From NCBI GenBank assembly GCA_903902345.1, contig CAIUUR010000219.1, forward strand, positions 1 through 41,293: DNA of 41,293 nucleotides. The letters are read 5' to 3'. Shown here piece after piece: positions 7,325 through 15,648 of this stretch (position 1 is its first letter; the number at the start of each line of letters is the position of its first letter). Made by a program: the position numbers and the translations under genes. Below the pieces are notes generated by a model. That model had not been told where the DNA came from, did not search any database, and worked only from the letters and a program-made list of their open reading frames with translations. Source of the stretch: an uncultured Geobacteraceae bacterium. GTDB lineage: Bacteria; Desulfobacterota; Desulfuromonadia; Geobacterales; CAIOGM01.

Positions 7325-9364
7325 TCAATTGTCAACTGTCTTCAGGAATACTCTGACGATGGTTCCCTGGGGGACATTATCCTCCAGCGTGATCGTACCG
7401 CCGTGCTCTTCGATTATCCGCTTCACCAGCCAGAGCCCCACACCGAAGCCGCTGGTCCCCACACTGGCGCTGCCGCGATGAAATTTCTCGAAGATTCGCT
7501 GCCGATCGGCGGGGGGAATGCCTGGTCCCTGATCCCTTATTTCAAGGATCATGCCGGAAGTTCCGGACCGGACCTCCATTTCTATGGGGGTATCGGGGGG
7601 AGAGTATTTTACGGCATTGGCCGCCAGGTTTATGAAGGCGGTGCGAAGCAGGATATGATCTCCCAGAATCGGCACGGCAACCCCACCCGAGGTGACGGTG
7701 ACCATCCGTTCGGGAAAAAGATCGTGGGTCTCCGCGGCGATATGCTCCAGCATTGCCTGCAGGTTCAGCGGCTGTAAATCCAGTTTCGGCAATGTATCGC
7801 GTAATCGGGAATGTTCCAGGGTATTGTCGAAAATTTCCAGCATCCGCCGGGCGCCGCGCCGGATCTTGGCCAGTGGCCCCAGCAGCGGGCTGTCAGGCTC
7901 CACCCCATAATGATCGATTATCTGGAGATTACCGCTGATAATGGCAAGAGGAGTCCGATACTCATGGGAAACCATATCCAGGAACCGGCTCTCATGCTCC
8001 AATGCCTGTTGTTTTTCGGCCAGAGCCTGTTCCAGTTCCCCCTGTTTGACGATCAACTCCCGGGTCCGCTCCTCGGCCAACTCCGAAGCCCTGGCCTCGG
8101 CCTGCAGGGTTACCGAGAGAAGTTGTTCGCGAGAGACATGAAGCCGTTGTACCAGGGCCATGGTGAGCAGCACCGCCTGGAACAGCATCCCGAAGATATA
8201 GGCGTTGGTGCTGACCCAGGTGGAAGGGATAAGCCCCAGCACCGCCAGGATTCGGGGAACGGCCGGAATCAGGACTACCGTGAACCCCAGCATGAGGAGG
8301 AGGCCGCCGGGTGTCCGGCGACGGAGTTGAGCGACGGCCAGGAAGGGGGTCAGGCAGGCCAGCAGCAGGTAGCAGACGGCCATGAGCGGCGCCATCCGGT
8401 TATAGACGTCAAAGGGGATGCAGGCGGCGGTGACTCCCCCCACCAGGATATTCCCCTGGAGATACCGATGGAACCAGGGATACCTCGTCCTGGTGGCAAA
8501 GAGGTGCATGACAAAGAGGCTGAAGGCGCCGACCCCCAGGCAAGCGCCGCCCCCCACGAGATAGTCGTTGACGTGGTGGGCGCCGGCAGGCCAGAGAACG
8601 AAGAGCGCTCCATCCAGCCCCACCTGGCGGAGCAGGTTGGAAAGGATATAGAGGGTGCAGTAACCGAACTCCCTGCTGCGTAACAGAGCCGCATAGTAGC
8701 TGTTGGCGATGACCACCAGCAGAATCACCCCCAGGAGGAGCCCCATGACGAGGGAATATTTCCCGGACCAGGCAAAAAACTCTTTTTTAGGGTAGATCCA
8801 CCCCTGCAGATTATGGGTGCTGGAGGTTCTTACCCGGATCCAGACCGTACGCGCCGCTGGTGAACCGGCCGGCGGGAGCGGAACCGTCATGTCGAGAACC
8901 TGAAGGGGGCGGCCGGCCATGGGGAAGTGATCCCCCAGTTGATATTCGCGGTATGAGGCGGGAGACCGGGGGTCCGCTCCTTCCTGGACATAGACCCTGA
9001 CATCGTCGAGAAACGCGGGAACAAGGCGGAGGTAATATTCAGCGGGATCGCCGTCCGGCGTGTCATAGGAAAAACGGGTCCAACTGGCCCCGGCGAGATA
9101 GCCGAGATTGAGAAATCCGGGGAGCTTCTTGAACCGCCGATCCGGAGTTCCCAGCAGATCGCCCAGGGTCAGGGCGCCCCCCTGATCCACCAGATTTTCC
9201 AGATGGCCCGCCAGGGGGAGGGAATGAAACGTATTCAGGAGCAACGGCGCGGCGTCCGCCGCCGGAACTGACGCCTGGAGCAGACAGAACAGCGCCAGAG
9301 CTGAAAAAATCCGGAGTACAACTGATCGGCGACAATGCCGGTCCATGAAAACCACCCTGTTCAT
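7325..9364 (-). CDS. Sensor histidine kinase with 7TMR-DISM extracellular and 7TM domains
   Basis: A 679-residue membrane kinase. After a signal peptide (ending VPAADAA) comes a periplasmic 7TMR-DISMED2-like beta domain (about 40-185, ASWTRFSYDTPDGDPAEYYL). Seven membrane helices follow (about 205-395), then a short coiled coil rich in E/Q, the HisKA H-box SHEYRTPL, and a HATPase domain with NLAANAVKY, DQGPGIP and GFGVGLWLV. DISM domains are thought to bind carbohydrate-like or other small ligands. It pairs with the OmpR-type regulator immediately downstream and is preceded 14 bp upstream by an FAH-family gene. The ATG at 9364 has a poor ribosome site; M7 at 9346 follows AGGGTGG and is a reasonable alternative. 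Confidence 0.92.
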   Translation of the reverse strand: MNRVVFMDRHCRRSVVLRIFSALALFCLLQASVPAADAAPLLLNTFHSLPLAGHLENLVDQGGALTLGDLLGTPDRRFKKLPGFLNLGYLAGASWTRFSYDTPDGDPAEYYLRLVPAFLDDVRVYVQEGADPRSPASYREYQLGDHFPMAGRPLQVLDMTVPLPPAGSPAARTVWIRVRTSSTHNLQGWIYPKKEFFAWSGKYSLVMGLLLGVILLVVIANSYYAALLRSREFGYCTLYILSNLLRQVGLDGALFVLWPAGAHHVNDYLVGGGACLGVGAFSLFVMHLFATRTRYPWFHRYLQGNILVGGVTAACIPFDVYNRMAPLMAVCYLLLACLTPFLAVAQLRRRTPGGLLLMLGFTVVLIPAVPRILAVLGLIPSTWVSTNAYIFGMLFQAVLLTMALVQRLHVSREQLLSVTLQAEARASELAEERTRELIVKQGELEQALAEKQQALEHESRFLDMVSHEYRTPLAIISGNLQIIDHYGVEPDSPLLGPLAKIRRGARRMLEIFDNTLEHSRLRDTLPKLDLQPLNLQAMLEHIAAETHDLFPERMVTVTSGGVAVPILGDHILLRTAFINLAANAVKYSPPDTPIEMEVRSGTSGMILEIRDQGPGIPPADRQRIFEKFHRGSASVGTSGFGVGLWLVKRIIEEHGGTITLEDNVPQGTIVRVFLKTVDN

Positions 9365-9378
9365 CCCCGTAGGCTGTG

Positions 9379-10035
9379 CTATTTCACCGAGACATCCAGA
9401 GTCGCCAACCCCACCAGTTCGGCCCGAAGCCGGTCCCCCGACGCCACCGGGCCGACCCCCGACGGGGTGCCGGTGAGAATGACGTCTCCCGGCTCTAGGG
9501 TGAAGAGTGACGAGATATGAGCGATGATCCGGCTGACCGGGTTGATCATGAGGTCGGTGGCGCCGTCCTGGCGGAGTTCACCGTTAATCTCCAGGCGGAG
9601 CCGGAGATTCTGGGGGTCGGCCACGACATCCGCCGGGACAAATCCGGAGAGGGGGCAGGAGGTGTCGAACCCCTTGGCGATCTCCCAGGGGAGCCCTTTC
9701 TTTTTAAGCTCGTTCTGGACGTCCCGCAGAGTCATGTCCAGGGCAACCCCATACCCGGCCAGATGATCCAGAGCCGACTCTTCCGGGATATCCTTCCCCC
9801 CCTTCCCCACCAGCAGCGCCAGTTCCACCTCGTAGTGGCACTCCCGGGAGTAGGTTGGAATCCGGATCTCCTCGCCGGAGCCGATGACGGCGGTTGCCGG
9901 TTTCATGAACAACACCGGCTGCGCCGGGGTCTCGTTCCCCAGTTCCTTTATGTGGTCCACGTAGTTGCGCGCCAGACAGACAATCTTGCCGATGGGATAC
10001 TCCACTCCGCTCCCCATGATACATGCTGTTTTCAT
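9379..10035 (-). CDS. Fumarylacetoacetate hydrolase (FAH) family protein
   Basis: 218 residues covering one complete FAH catalytic domain. Visible signatures are the N-terminal KIVCLARNYVDHIKELGN, FMKPATAVIGSG, the metal-binding acids around CHYEVELALLVGK and GVALDMTLRDVQ, and the C-terminal DVILTGTPSGVGPV. Relatives hydrolyse acylpyruvates or decarboxylate oxaloacetate (FAHD1/YcgM type) and some are 2-hydroxyhepta-2,4-diene-1,7-dioate isomerases; the real substrate cannot be read from sequence. GGGAG lies six bases before the ATG. It is the first gene of the operon with the 7TM kinase and its regulator, a pairing without an obvious metabolic reason. Confidence 0.9.
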   Translation of the reverse strand: MKTACIMGSGVEYPIGKIVCLARNYVDHIKELGNETPAQPVLFMKPATAVIGSGEEIRIPTYSRECHYEVELALLVGKGGKDIPEESALDHLAGYGVALDMTLRDVQNELKKKGLPWEIAKGFDTSCPLSGFVPADVVADPQNLRLRLEINGELRQDGATDLMINPVSRIIAHISSLFTLEPGDVILTGTPSGVGPVASGDRLRAELVGLATLDVSVK

Positions 10036-10079
10036 GACATACTCCCGCCACTATGATTTCACAGACAGACGCAAAACGA

Positions 10080-10220
10080 AAACCTTTTCACCGCAAAGAC
10101 GCAAAGGACGCAAAGGAACCGCAAAGAAAAGCTTTTTTAAGGTAAACCAAAAAAATACAAGTCACTTCGTTTCTTTTTTGTTTTCTTCGCGTACTTTGCG
10201 TCTTTGCGGTTCAAAGGTTT
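10080..10220. repeat. Inverted-repeat element built from CGCAAAGA units
   Basis: Left arm 10080-10117 (AAACCTTTTCACCGCAAAGA then CGCAAAGGACGCAAAGG) is matched by the reverse complement of the right arm 10184-10220 over about 37 bp with few mismatches. Each arm contains an eight- to ten-base unit (CGCAAAGA/G) repeated in tandem. The centre is A/T-rich. It lies between the FAH and radical SAM genes and does not code. The transcript could form one long stem. Confidence 0.8.
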
Positions 10221-10264
10221 GGAAGTTCGACTCGCTTTTTTCCTGAATATCCTGTACATCCCTG

Positions 10265-11218
10265 TTAAATGCCTTGGTCTACCAGACAACCCTGCCAACT
10301 CCCCCGCCGCTTCAGCTCGTTCACGACCGTGTACCACATCCGGTTGTTTTTCAGGTTCCAGTTGGGCGCCACCCGGATCGCCAGGGGGGCGGAACCGTAG
10401 AGCCGCTGGACCGCGATTCGCGCCGGAAGCCGCTCCAGGAAATCGCAGGCGGTCCCCACGTACTCGTCGAGAGGGAGGGGGAGATACTCTCCGCTCCGGT
10501 AGAGCTCCGCCAGACGGGTCCCGGTCACGGCATGGAGCTGATGCAGTTTTACCGAATCCACGGGGAGCGATGCCATCAGATCCGCGCTTTTCAGAAAACT
10601 TTCCCGGGTTTCACCGGGAAAACCGTAGATGAGGTGGGTGCAGAGGGCGATCCCTCGACCGGTGAGCCGCTCCACCGCAGACAGATACTCATCAAGAGTA
10701 TGTCCCCGGTTGATCCTGGCCAGAATCTCGTCGTCCATGGACTGAAGCCCCAACTCCACGCAAACGTACCGGCTGCGGGCCAGCTCCTCCAGAAGGTCGA
10801 TGGCCTCGTCGGAGAGGGCGTCGGGACGAGTCCCCACGGAAATACCCACCACGTCGGGATGATCAAGGGCGCGTCCGTACAGATCGCGCAGGGTCGCCGC
10901 CGGGGCGTAGGTGTTGGTGAATTTCTGAAAATAAACGATGAACTTACGACTCCCCAACCGGGTCCGGTGATAGGCCATCCCCTCGGCCATCTGCTGTTCC
11001 AGGGTAACGGTGGGCTGAGTCCCCGGCGGTGAGAAGCTGCTGTTGTCGCAGTAGATGCAGCCACCTACCCCCTTGCTCCCGTCGCGATTGGGACAGGTGA
11101 AACCGCCGTCCACGTTGACCTTGCTCACGCGGCAGCCAAAACGGCGCCGGAGCCAGGTTCCGTAGGAGTGAAACCGGAGATCAGGGTTGAGGAGGGATGA
11201 AGGGGGGAATACAGTCAC
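10265..11218 (-). CDS. TIGR01212 family radical SAM protein (YhcC-like)
   Basis: 317 residues starting at a GTG (11218) placed one base after the thiE stop. The family signature is clear: RFHSYGTWLRRRFGCRVSKV near the N-terminus, the iron-sulfur cysteines in TCPNRDGSKGVGGCIYCDN, then YFQKFTNTYAP and the SAM-barrel strands VGISVGTRPD, VCVELGLQS and THLIYGFPGETRE. The family is widespread but its reaction is not established. Close spacing to thiE puts it in the riboswitch-controlled thiamin operon. A much longer reading from 11368 is possible but would overlap thiE by 149 bp and lacks family similarity. Confidence 0.88.
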   Translation of the reverse strand: MTVFPPSSLLNPDLRFHSYGTWLRRRFGCRVSKVNVDGGFTCPNRDGSKGVGGCIYCDNSSFSPPGTQPTVTLEQQMAEGMAYHRTRLGSRKFIVYFQKFTNTYAPAATLRDLYGRALDHPDVVGISVGTRPDALSDEAIDLLEELARSRYVCVELGLQSMDDEILARINRGHTLDEYLSAVERLTGRGIALCTHLIYGFPGETRESFLKSADLMASLPVDSVKLHQLHAVTGTRLAELYRSGEYLPLPLDEYVGTACDFLERLPARIAVQRLYGSAPLAIRVAPNWNLKNNRMWYTVVNELKRRGSWQGCLVDQGI

Positions 11219-11219
11219 G

Positions 11220-11867
11220 TCAGGGAACCTTGCCAAGGAGTGCGGTGAAGAGCCTCGCCTCAGCTCCCGGTGACGGAGCGGCAAGAACTCCGGAGATGCA
11301 GGCAACGCGCCGTATCCCGGATGCCGACAACTCCGGAAGACGATCCCTGGTGATCCCTCCCAGGGCAAACACCGGAATAGCCAGGGAGCGGGTCACCTCC
11401 AGGAGGGACGGCATCCCCAGAGGATCACCGTAGGCCGCCTTGGAGGGGGTACGGTAGACCGGCCCGAAGGTGACGAAATCGGCCCCGTCAAACTCTGCCG
11501 ATTGAGCAGCCTCCAGTGAATGGCAAGAAACTCCCAGCAGTTTGCCCGACCCCAGCAGCTTTCGGACCACCGTGGCGGGAAGTCCCGTCTCGGGCAGATG
11601 GACCCCATCGGCCCCCACCGCCAGTGCGATATCCACCCGGTCGTTGATCAACAACCGGGCGCCGTAACGGGCCGTAACTGCCCGGACTCCCCGGGCCAAC
11701 TCGAAATAATCACGACTGGTTAGGGACTTTTCCCGGAGTTGCACCCCCCTGATCCCACCGGCAAGAGCCTCTTCAAGCACTCCGAGAAACTCCCGGCCGC
11801 CAATCACGTTTCGGTCCGTAATGAGATAGAGCTTGAAATCCACAGGGAGCGAACTGCGGGAACTCAC
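11220..11867 (-). CDS. thiE: Thiamine phosphate synthase
   Basis: A TIM-barrel enzyme of 215 residues that joins HMP-pyrophosphate and carboxylated thiazole phosphate to give thiamin phosphate. Key motifs are [10 protein letters not shown] at the N-terminus, [50 protein letters not shown] and FALGGIT. These cover the pyrophosphate-binding and hydroxymethylpyrimidine-binding loops in normal order. The GTG start at 11867 overlaps the thiG stop as GTGA, which fixes the start and shows translational coupling. Confidence 0.95.
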   Translation of the reverse strand: MSSRSSLPVDFKLYLITDRNVIGGREFLGVLEEALAGGIRGVQLREKSLTSRDYFELARGVRAVTARYGARLLINDRVDIALAVGADGVHLPETGLPATVVRKLLGSGKLLGVSCHSLEAAQSAEFDGADFVTFGPVYRTPSKAAYGDPLGMPSLLEVTRSLAIPVFALGGITRDRLPELSASGIRRVACISGVLAAPSPGAEARLFTALLGKVP

Positions 11868-12649
11868 TCGATGACTCCGTCCAGGGGACTGGAAGCCAGA
11901 GCATAAAGCCGTTTGGGTATCCTGCCGGCCAGAAACGCCAGCCGTCCGGCCCTCACCGCCAGGTTCATCGCCTCGGCCATGGCCAGAGGATCGGTGGCCC
12001 CGGCGATGCCGGTGTTCATGAGAACTCCATGACATCCCAACTCCATGGCGATGGCGGCATCCGAGGCGGTTCCCACCCCTGCATCCACGATGACCGGCAC
12101 CTTTACCGTCTCCAGGATGATCCGGATGTTGGAAGGATTCCGGATTCCGAGGCCACTCCCGATGGGAGCCCCCAGCGGCATGACCGCAGCGCACCCCAGC
12201 GCTTCCAGCTTGCGACAGGTCACCGGATCGTCGGTGGTATAGGGAAGAACCGTGAACCCTTCCTTCACCAGGATGGCGGCGGCCTTCAGCAGCTCCTCGT
12301 TATCGGGGAAGAGAGTCTTCTCGTCGGCCAGCACCTCCAGCTTCACGAAGTCGGAGAGTCCCGCCTCCCGGGCCAAGCGGCAGGTCCGGACGGCGTCATC
12401 CGCCGTATAGCAACCGGCGGTATTGGGGAGAAGGGTGTACTTCTTCAGGTCAAGGTGATCCAGAAGCGACTCCTTGCTCCGGTCAAGGATGTTCACCCGC
12501 CGGACCGCCACGGTAACGACTTCCGCCCCGGAGAGCTCGATGGCCTGGGCCATCTGCTGGAACGTCGCATATTTGCCGGTTCCCACCATCAGCCGCGAAC
12601 TGAACTCCCGCCCGCCGATCACCAGTTTGTCAGTTGTGCTCACGTCCAT
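11864..12649 (-). CDS. thiG: Thiazole synthase
   Basis: 261 residues. ThiG condenses 1-deoxy-D-xylulose 5-phosphate, dehydroglycine and ThiS thiocarboxylate to form the thiazole phosphate of thiamin. The sequence contains [19 protein letters not shown], the Schiff-base lysine K103 in [36 protein letters not shown] and [14 protein letters not shown], all hallmarks of the family. The ATG at 12649 has AGGAG almost touching it; a GTG two codons later has better spacing. It is followed by thiE with a four-base overlap and preceded by thiS 98 bp upstream. Confidence 0.96.
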   Translation of the reverse strand: MDVSTTDKLVIGGREFSSRLMVGTGKYATFQQMAQAIELSGAEVVTVAVRRVNILDRSKESLLDHLDLKKYTLLPNTAGCYTADDAVRTCRLAREAGLSDFVKLEVLADEKTLFPDNEELLKAAAILVKEGFTVLPYTTDDPVTCRKLEALGCAAVMPLGAPIGSGLGIRNPSNIRIILETVKVPVIVDAGVGTASDAAIAMELGCHGVLMNTGIAGATDPLAMAEAMNLAVRAGRLAFLAGRIPKRLYALASSPLDGVIE

Positions 12650-12747
12650 CTCCTTTTATTCTGATCCATCTCCTTCGTACGACTACACGTAACGATTATT
12701 CTACGTTTCTCTCTGCGACCTCTGCGAGAGACAGCTTTTTCCCTGGA

Positions 12748-12945
12748 TTACCCGCCACCCACGAACTGGACGATCTCCAGCTTGTCCCCCTGGGCAAGGT
12801 GAGTGCTACCGTACTCCCGTTTCGGTACGATATCCCGATTCCGCTCCACCGCCAGCCGGGCGGGATCCAGATCGAGAGAGTGAAGCAGTTCCATGACCGT
12901 CATCGGCTCAAGAGTGCGCGGTTCACCGTTGATATGAACTTCCAT
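12748..12945 (-). CDS. thiS: Sulfur carrier protein ThiS
   Basis: A 65-residue ubiquitin-fold carrier that delivers sulfur as a C-terminal thiocarboxylate to ThiG. It starts MEVHINGE, contains LAVERNRDIVPKREY and ends in the required Gly-Gly tail (QFVGGG). The ATG at 12945 follows AAAGGGGGAA; a start 21 bp earlier would be less well placed. It is the first gene behind the TPP riboswitch. The 98-bp gap to thiG holds a short CTCTGCGAC-type repeat but no gene. No ThiF/ThiH homologue is in the window. Confidence 0.93.
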   Translation of the reverse strand: MEVHINGEPRTLEPMTVMELLHSLDLDPARLAVERNRDIVPKREYGSTHLAQGDKLEIVQFVGGG

Positions 12946-12966
12946 TTCATTCCCCCTTTCCGCCAT

Positions 12967-12988
12967 AAAAAAGAGCCGCAGAAGCGGC
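12967..12988 (-). terminator. Attenuator terminator of the thi leader
   Basis: On the minus strand GCCGC-TTCT-GCGGC is followed by TCTTTTTT, a compact intrinsic terminator lying between the TPP aptamer and thiS (ATG at 12945). It is the likely expression platform: formed when TPP is bound, avoided otherwise. Confidence 0.85.
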
Positions 12989-13007
12989 CCACTTGCGTGT
13001 CATCCGT

Positions 13008-13092
13008 CGCGCTTCCCTCCGCCGGCATTACCCGGATCAGGTTCAAGGGGTCATCCTACCATCAGGACTCTCAGCCGAAACTCCCCCAGCGT
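13008..13092 (-). ncRNA. TPP riboswitch (THI element)
   Basis: The minus strand carries the conserved THI-box blocks in order: GCTGAGAG in the first arm, then CCTTGAACCTGATCCGGGTAA with TGCCGGCGGAGGGAAGC closing the second arm. It lies in the leader of thiS-thiG-thiE and is followed by an intrinsic terminator, so TPP binding should reduce transcription. Confidence 0.95.
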
Positions 13093-13151
13093 CTGCTCTG
13101 TTGTACCCCGTCACACCGCCTCCAACCGGACACCGTATGACTATCCCCGGA

Positions 13152-13179
13152 ATTATAAGGATACCGGATAGGGTGTCAA
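13152..13179 (-). promoter_or_regulatory. Consensus sigma-70 promoter of the thi operon
   Basis: On the minus strand TTGACA (13174-13179) and TATAAT (13152-13157) are separated by 16 bp; both hexamers are perfect. Transcription should begin near 13145 and enter the riboswitch. A very strong promoter behind a riboswitch fits control by attenuation. Confidence 0.88.
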
Positions 13180-13230
13180 CAGTTTTCTGTCCCCCCTTCC
13201 GGTTTGTTGACCGGACAGGAGTTATTCCCC

Positions 13231-13259
13231 TTGGACCGTACCGGCAAAAGGGCTATAGT
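13231..13259 (+). promoter_or_regulatory. Sigma-70 type promoter for trmO
   Basis: TTGGAC (13231-13236), 17-bp spacer and TATAGT (13254-13259) lie about 75 bp upstream of the trmO start at 13333 and diverge from the thi promoter. Confidence 0.6.
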
Positions 13260-13332
13260 AGCGTCCCCCGACTACCAACAAAAGGTGCATCATCGGCTTT
13301 GAGAGCCCATCTCCGTGAAAGCAGGAGCAGTA

Positions 13333-13851
13333 ATGACCCAGGACTCCCCTTTCAGCTATCGCCCCATCGGCATCATCCGCTCCCCCTATTCCCGCCGAAT
13401 CGATGCCCCCCATCAAAGCACGGTGGTGGAAGGGACGGAAACCGGCAATTTCGCTGAGGCAACGTTGGACCTTCATGAGTGGGTGGAGGAGAAAGCCCTG
13501 CAGGATCTTGCTGGATTTGACAGAATCTGGCTCATCTTTGCCTTTCATCTCAGCCAGGGATGGAAAAGCAGTGTCAAGCCCCCCCGGGGCGGACCGAAGC
13601 GGGGAGTTCTGGCCACCCGTTCCCCCCATCGACCTAATTCCCTTGGCCTGTCTGCTGTTGAACTAGTAACGATCGAGGGGAGGAGATTACACCTGCGAGG
13701 TCTGGACCTCCTGGATGGAACCCCCGTTCTGGACATCAAGCCCTACGTCCCCTACGCAGACGCCTTTCCCCATGCCAAAGCCGGCTGGGTCGACGAACTG
13801 GATGCCAAACTGGGGCGCGGTTTCGCACCGGGAGCCCGAAAGTTCCGGTAA
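13333..13851 (+). CDS. trmO: TrmO-type tRNA (N6-threonylcarbamoyladenosine-37)-N6 methyltransferase (TsaA family)
   Basis: 172 residues forming the TrmO/TsaA/VirR-like beta-barrel domain. Recognisable elements are YRPIGIIRSPYS, the GFDRIWLIFAFH segment, the SAM-site loop RGVLATRSPHRPNSLGLS and LDIKPYVPYADAF. E. coli TrmO methylates t6A37 of threonine tRNAs. The ATG at 13333 has AGGAG six bases before it, which is preferred over one 18 bp upstream. The protein lacks the C-terminal extension of E. coli TrmO and so resembles the short family members. Family is certain; target is by homology. Confidence 0.88.
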   Translation: MTQDSPFSYRPIGIIRSPYSRRIDAPHQSTVVEGTETGNFAEATLDLHEWVEEKALQDLAGFDRIWLIFAFHLSQGWKSSVKPPRGGPKRGVLATRSPHRPNSLGLSAVELVTIEGRRLHLRGLDLLDGTPVLDIKPYVPYADAFPHAKAGWVDELDAKLGRGFAPGARKFR

Positions 13852-13888
13852 GGGGTAGATGGCAGATCAACTCCGGAGGGAAGTCGCC

Positions 13889-13934
13889 TCACCCCCTCCG
13901 CCACTCACGCATCCGGTCCAGGCGGAGGATGTAC
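13889..13934 (-). pseudogene. Duplicate 3' end of the neighbouring membrane-protein gene
   Basis: These 46 bp match 15094-15139 at 42 of 46 positions, in the same orientation, and still read YILRLDRMREWRRG plus stop. The intact gene ends YILRLDRMREWQRG. No other part of that gene is present here. The two copies bracket the Rpn nuclease gene like direct repeats. Confidence 0.85.
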
Positions 13935-14085
13935 GGGGGCTTCTTACCGCGCCGGAGAAAACGGATAACATTCCAATTGATCATGAATGATTTCGCTGTT
14001 ACGGTGTAACTATCACTTTATAAAAGTTCGTGGAGTACCGGCATTGAGAAGGGAAACGGTTGTTAAGGTTTAAAAGGAGCCTACC

Positions 14086-15072
14086 ATGCAGATAGCCAAT
14101 CCCATCTACGATGTCGTCTTCAAACACCTCATGGAAGACGCGAAGATTGCCAAGTTATTGATCTCCTCCATCATCGGTGAGGAAATTGAAACTCTTGAAT
14201 TCCGGCCACAGGAATTTACTGCGGATATCGACAGAGAGAGAATTGAGGGACGATTCGGCCTGTTGACGGTGTATCGCCTTGATTTCAGCGCGACGATTAA
14301 GACCGGTGAGGGTCTGAAACAGGTCTTGATCGAGATCCAAAAGGCAAAATTCGCCACGGACATCATGCGTTTCAGGGGGTATCTTGGGAGCCAGTACAGC
14401 AACAAAAAAATAGAGACAATCAATAATCATGAGAGACGAATCGGTATACCGATCATCGGCATATACTTTCTGGGACATACGCTTGACAGTACCGATGCGT
14501 CGATAATCGGCGTTAATCGCGCCTACAAGGATCTGGTGACCGGTGAACAGTTGACGGTAAAGGAGAGTTTCATCGAAAATCTGACCCATGACAGCTACGT
14601 GATCCAGATCCCGAATTTGGTGCAGAAACGTCGCAATGATCTGGAAAAGCTTTTGAGCATATTTGACCAGAGTACATATGTTGACGCGGAACATCATATT
14701 TTGAACATCAAGGAAGAAGATTATCCGGAGAAGCACCGTTCACTCATCCGCCGTTTACAATCAGCGATACTTGAACCCGAAATGAGAAAGCAGATGGAGA
14801 TTGAAGACGGCATCCTCGGCGAATTTGAGGATATGCAGCGTCAGATAATGCAAAAAACGCAGGAAACGGCTGATGCCAAACGAGAGGCAGACGAGGCAAG
14901 GCAGGAAATAGCTGAAATCAAGCGGGAGGCCAAAGAGAGAAGCGCCGAAGCCGAGCGTGAGGCGGGCGAAGCCGGGAAAAAAATCGCACGCGACCTTAAA
15001 ACCGCGGGTGTTGCCGTAACGATTATCATGCAGGCGACAGGTTTGAGCCGGGAAGAGGTGGAGAATTGTTGA
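14086..15072 (+). CDS. Rpn family recombination-promoting nuclease / putative transposase
   Basis: A complete 328-residue protein. The N-terminal 200 residues are the PD-(D/E)XK Rpn/YhgA-like domain, with candidate catalytic residues D66 (VYRLDFSA) and E83-I-Q85 (LIEIQKAK). The segment LTVKESFIENLTHDSYVIQI lies before a helical part, and residues about 235-310 form a long charged coiled coil (repeats of AKREADEAR). AAAGGAG precedes the ATG. The E. coli relatives are DNA endonucleases that raise RecA-independent recombination. A near copy lies at 1-594, and about 145 bp of 5' flank are shared. An inverted repeat GTTACGGTGTAAC at 13998-14010 lies in that flank. The duplicated 46 bp of the next gene on its left side suggests arrival by a duplicating recombination event. 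Confidence 0.9.
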   Translation: MQIANPIYDVVFKHLMEDAKIAKLLISSIIGEEIETLEFRPQEFTADIDRERIEGRFGLLTVYRLDFSATIKTGEGLKQVLIEIQKAKFATDIMRFRGYLGSQYSNKKIETINNHERRIGIPIIGIYFLGHTLDSTDASIIGVNRAYKDLVTGEQLTVKESFIENLTHDSYVIQIPNLVQKRRNDLEKLLSIFDQSTYVDAEHHILNIKEEDYPEKHRSLIRRLQSAILEPEMRKQMEIEDGILGEFEDMQRQIMQKTQETADAKREADEARQEIAEIKREAKERSAEAEREAGEAGKKIARDLKTAGVAVTIIMQATGLSREEVENC

Positions 15073-15093
15073 GGCGAACAGAGTTCTCCTTCT

Positions 15094-15648
15094 TCACCCT
15101 CTCTGCCACTCCCGCATCCGGTCCAGACGGAGGATGTACTGTTTTTCCTGCCTGATCCGCTCCTGATGCCAAGTCCAGAGATGGTAGGCTTCCAGGGAGA
15201 GGATGGTGACTCCGGCCGCCAGCACCGCGTAGAAGTTGTCATCCAGGGTATGCCCGAGATGGTAGAAAAGGTAGAAGACGGTAAGATACCCCAGATGGGA
15301 CAACCCCGAAAAGGCGCCGCTCCCCGACGTCATCCTCCCCAGAATCAGGATCAATGCCGCAAAACTGTAGACCACAAGGAGACCGCTGATCATCTTTGCC
15401 GAGGGGGGAGCACCCAGGAACTGCCGGGCGGAAGGGGAGAAATCGGGGAGCAGGGCGAACCACCGCTGGACGGCGAGACTTATCCCCAGGAAGAGGGCCA
15501 GATACCAGACTCCCCGCAGGGAGCGCCGCTGATACTCCTTGATGCGCACCGCCGCCTCCCGGCGCGCCTGCTGGATACCTTCCGGCGTACCGGGCAGGAG
15601 GGCATCGCGGAGACATTCCGTTGTCGACTTTCCGCTCCGAATACTCAT
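15094..15648 (-). CDS. Small integral membrane protein of unknown function, last gene of the cytochrome operon
   Basis: 184 residues without a family I can name. A charged N-terminus with helix-rich sequence (RREAAVRIKEYQRRS) is followed by four hydrophobic segments, around GVWYLALFLGISLAV, KMISGLLVVYSFAALILIL, LGYLTVFYLFYHLGH and FYAVLAAGVTILSLEAYHLW. The tail is basic (KQYILRLDRMREWQRG). The His-containing helices could bind a cofactor but no clear motif is present. Its ATG overlaps the stop of the heme/HAMP gene by four bases, so it belongs to the cytochrome operon. The last 46 bp are duplicated at 13889-13934. Confidence 0.75.
   Translation of the reverse strand: MSIRSGKSTTECLRDALLPGTPEGIQQARREAAVRIKEYQRRSLRGVWYLALFLGISLAVQRWFALLPDFSPSARQFLGAPPSAKMISGLLVVYSFAALILILGRMTSGSGAFSGLSHLGYLTVFYLFYHLGHTLDDNFYAVLAAGVTILSLEAYHLWTWHQERIRQEKQYILRLDRMREWQRG

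Noticed and set aside
10080-10220. Possible GEMM (cyclic dinucleotide) riboswitch because of GACGCAAAG-like words
   Set aside because: The words are tandem repeat units in a symmetric inverted repeat; the aptamer's second arm and its conserved junction are missing.
10219-11032. Plus-strand frames opposite the radical SAM gene
   Set aside because: No family resemblance; the minus-strand protein has the complete TIGR01212 signature.
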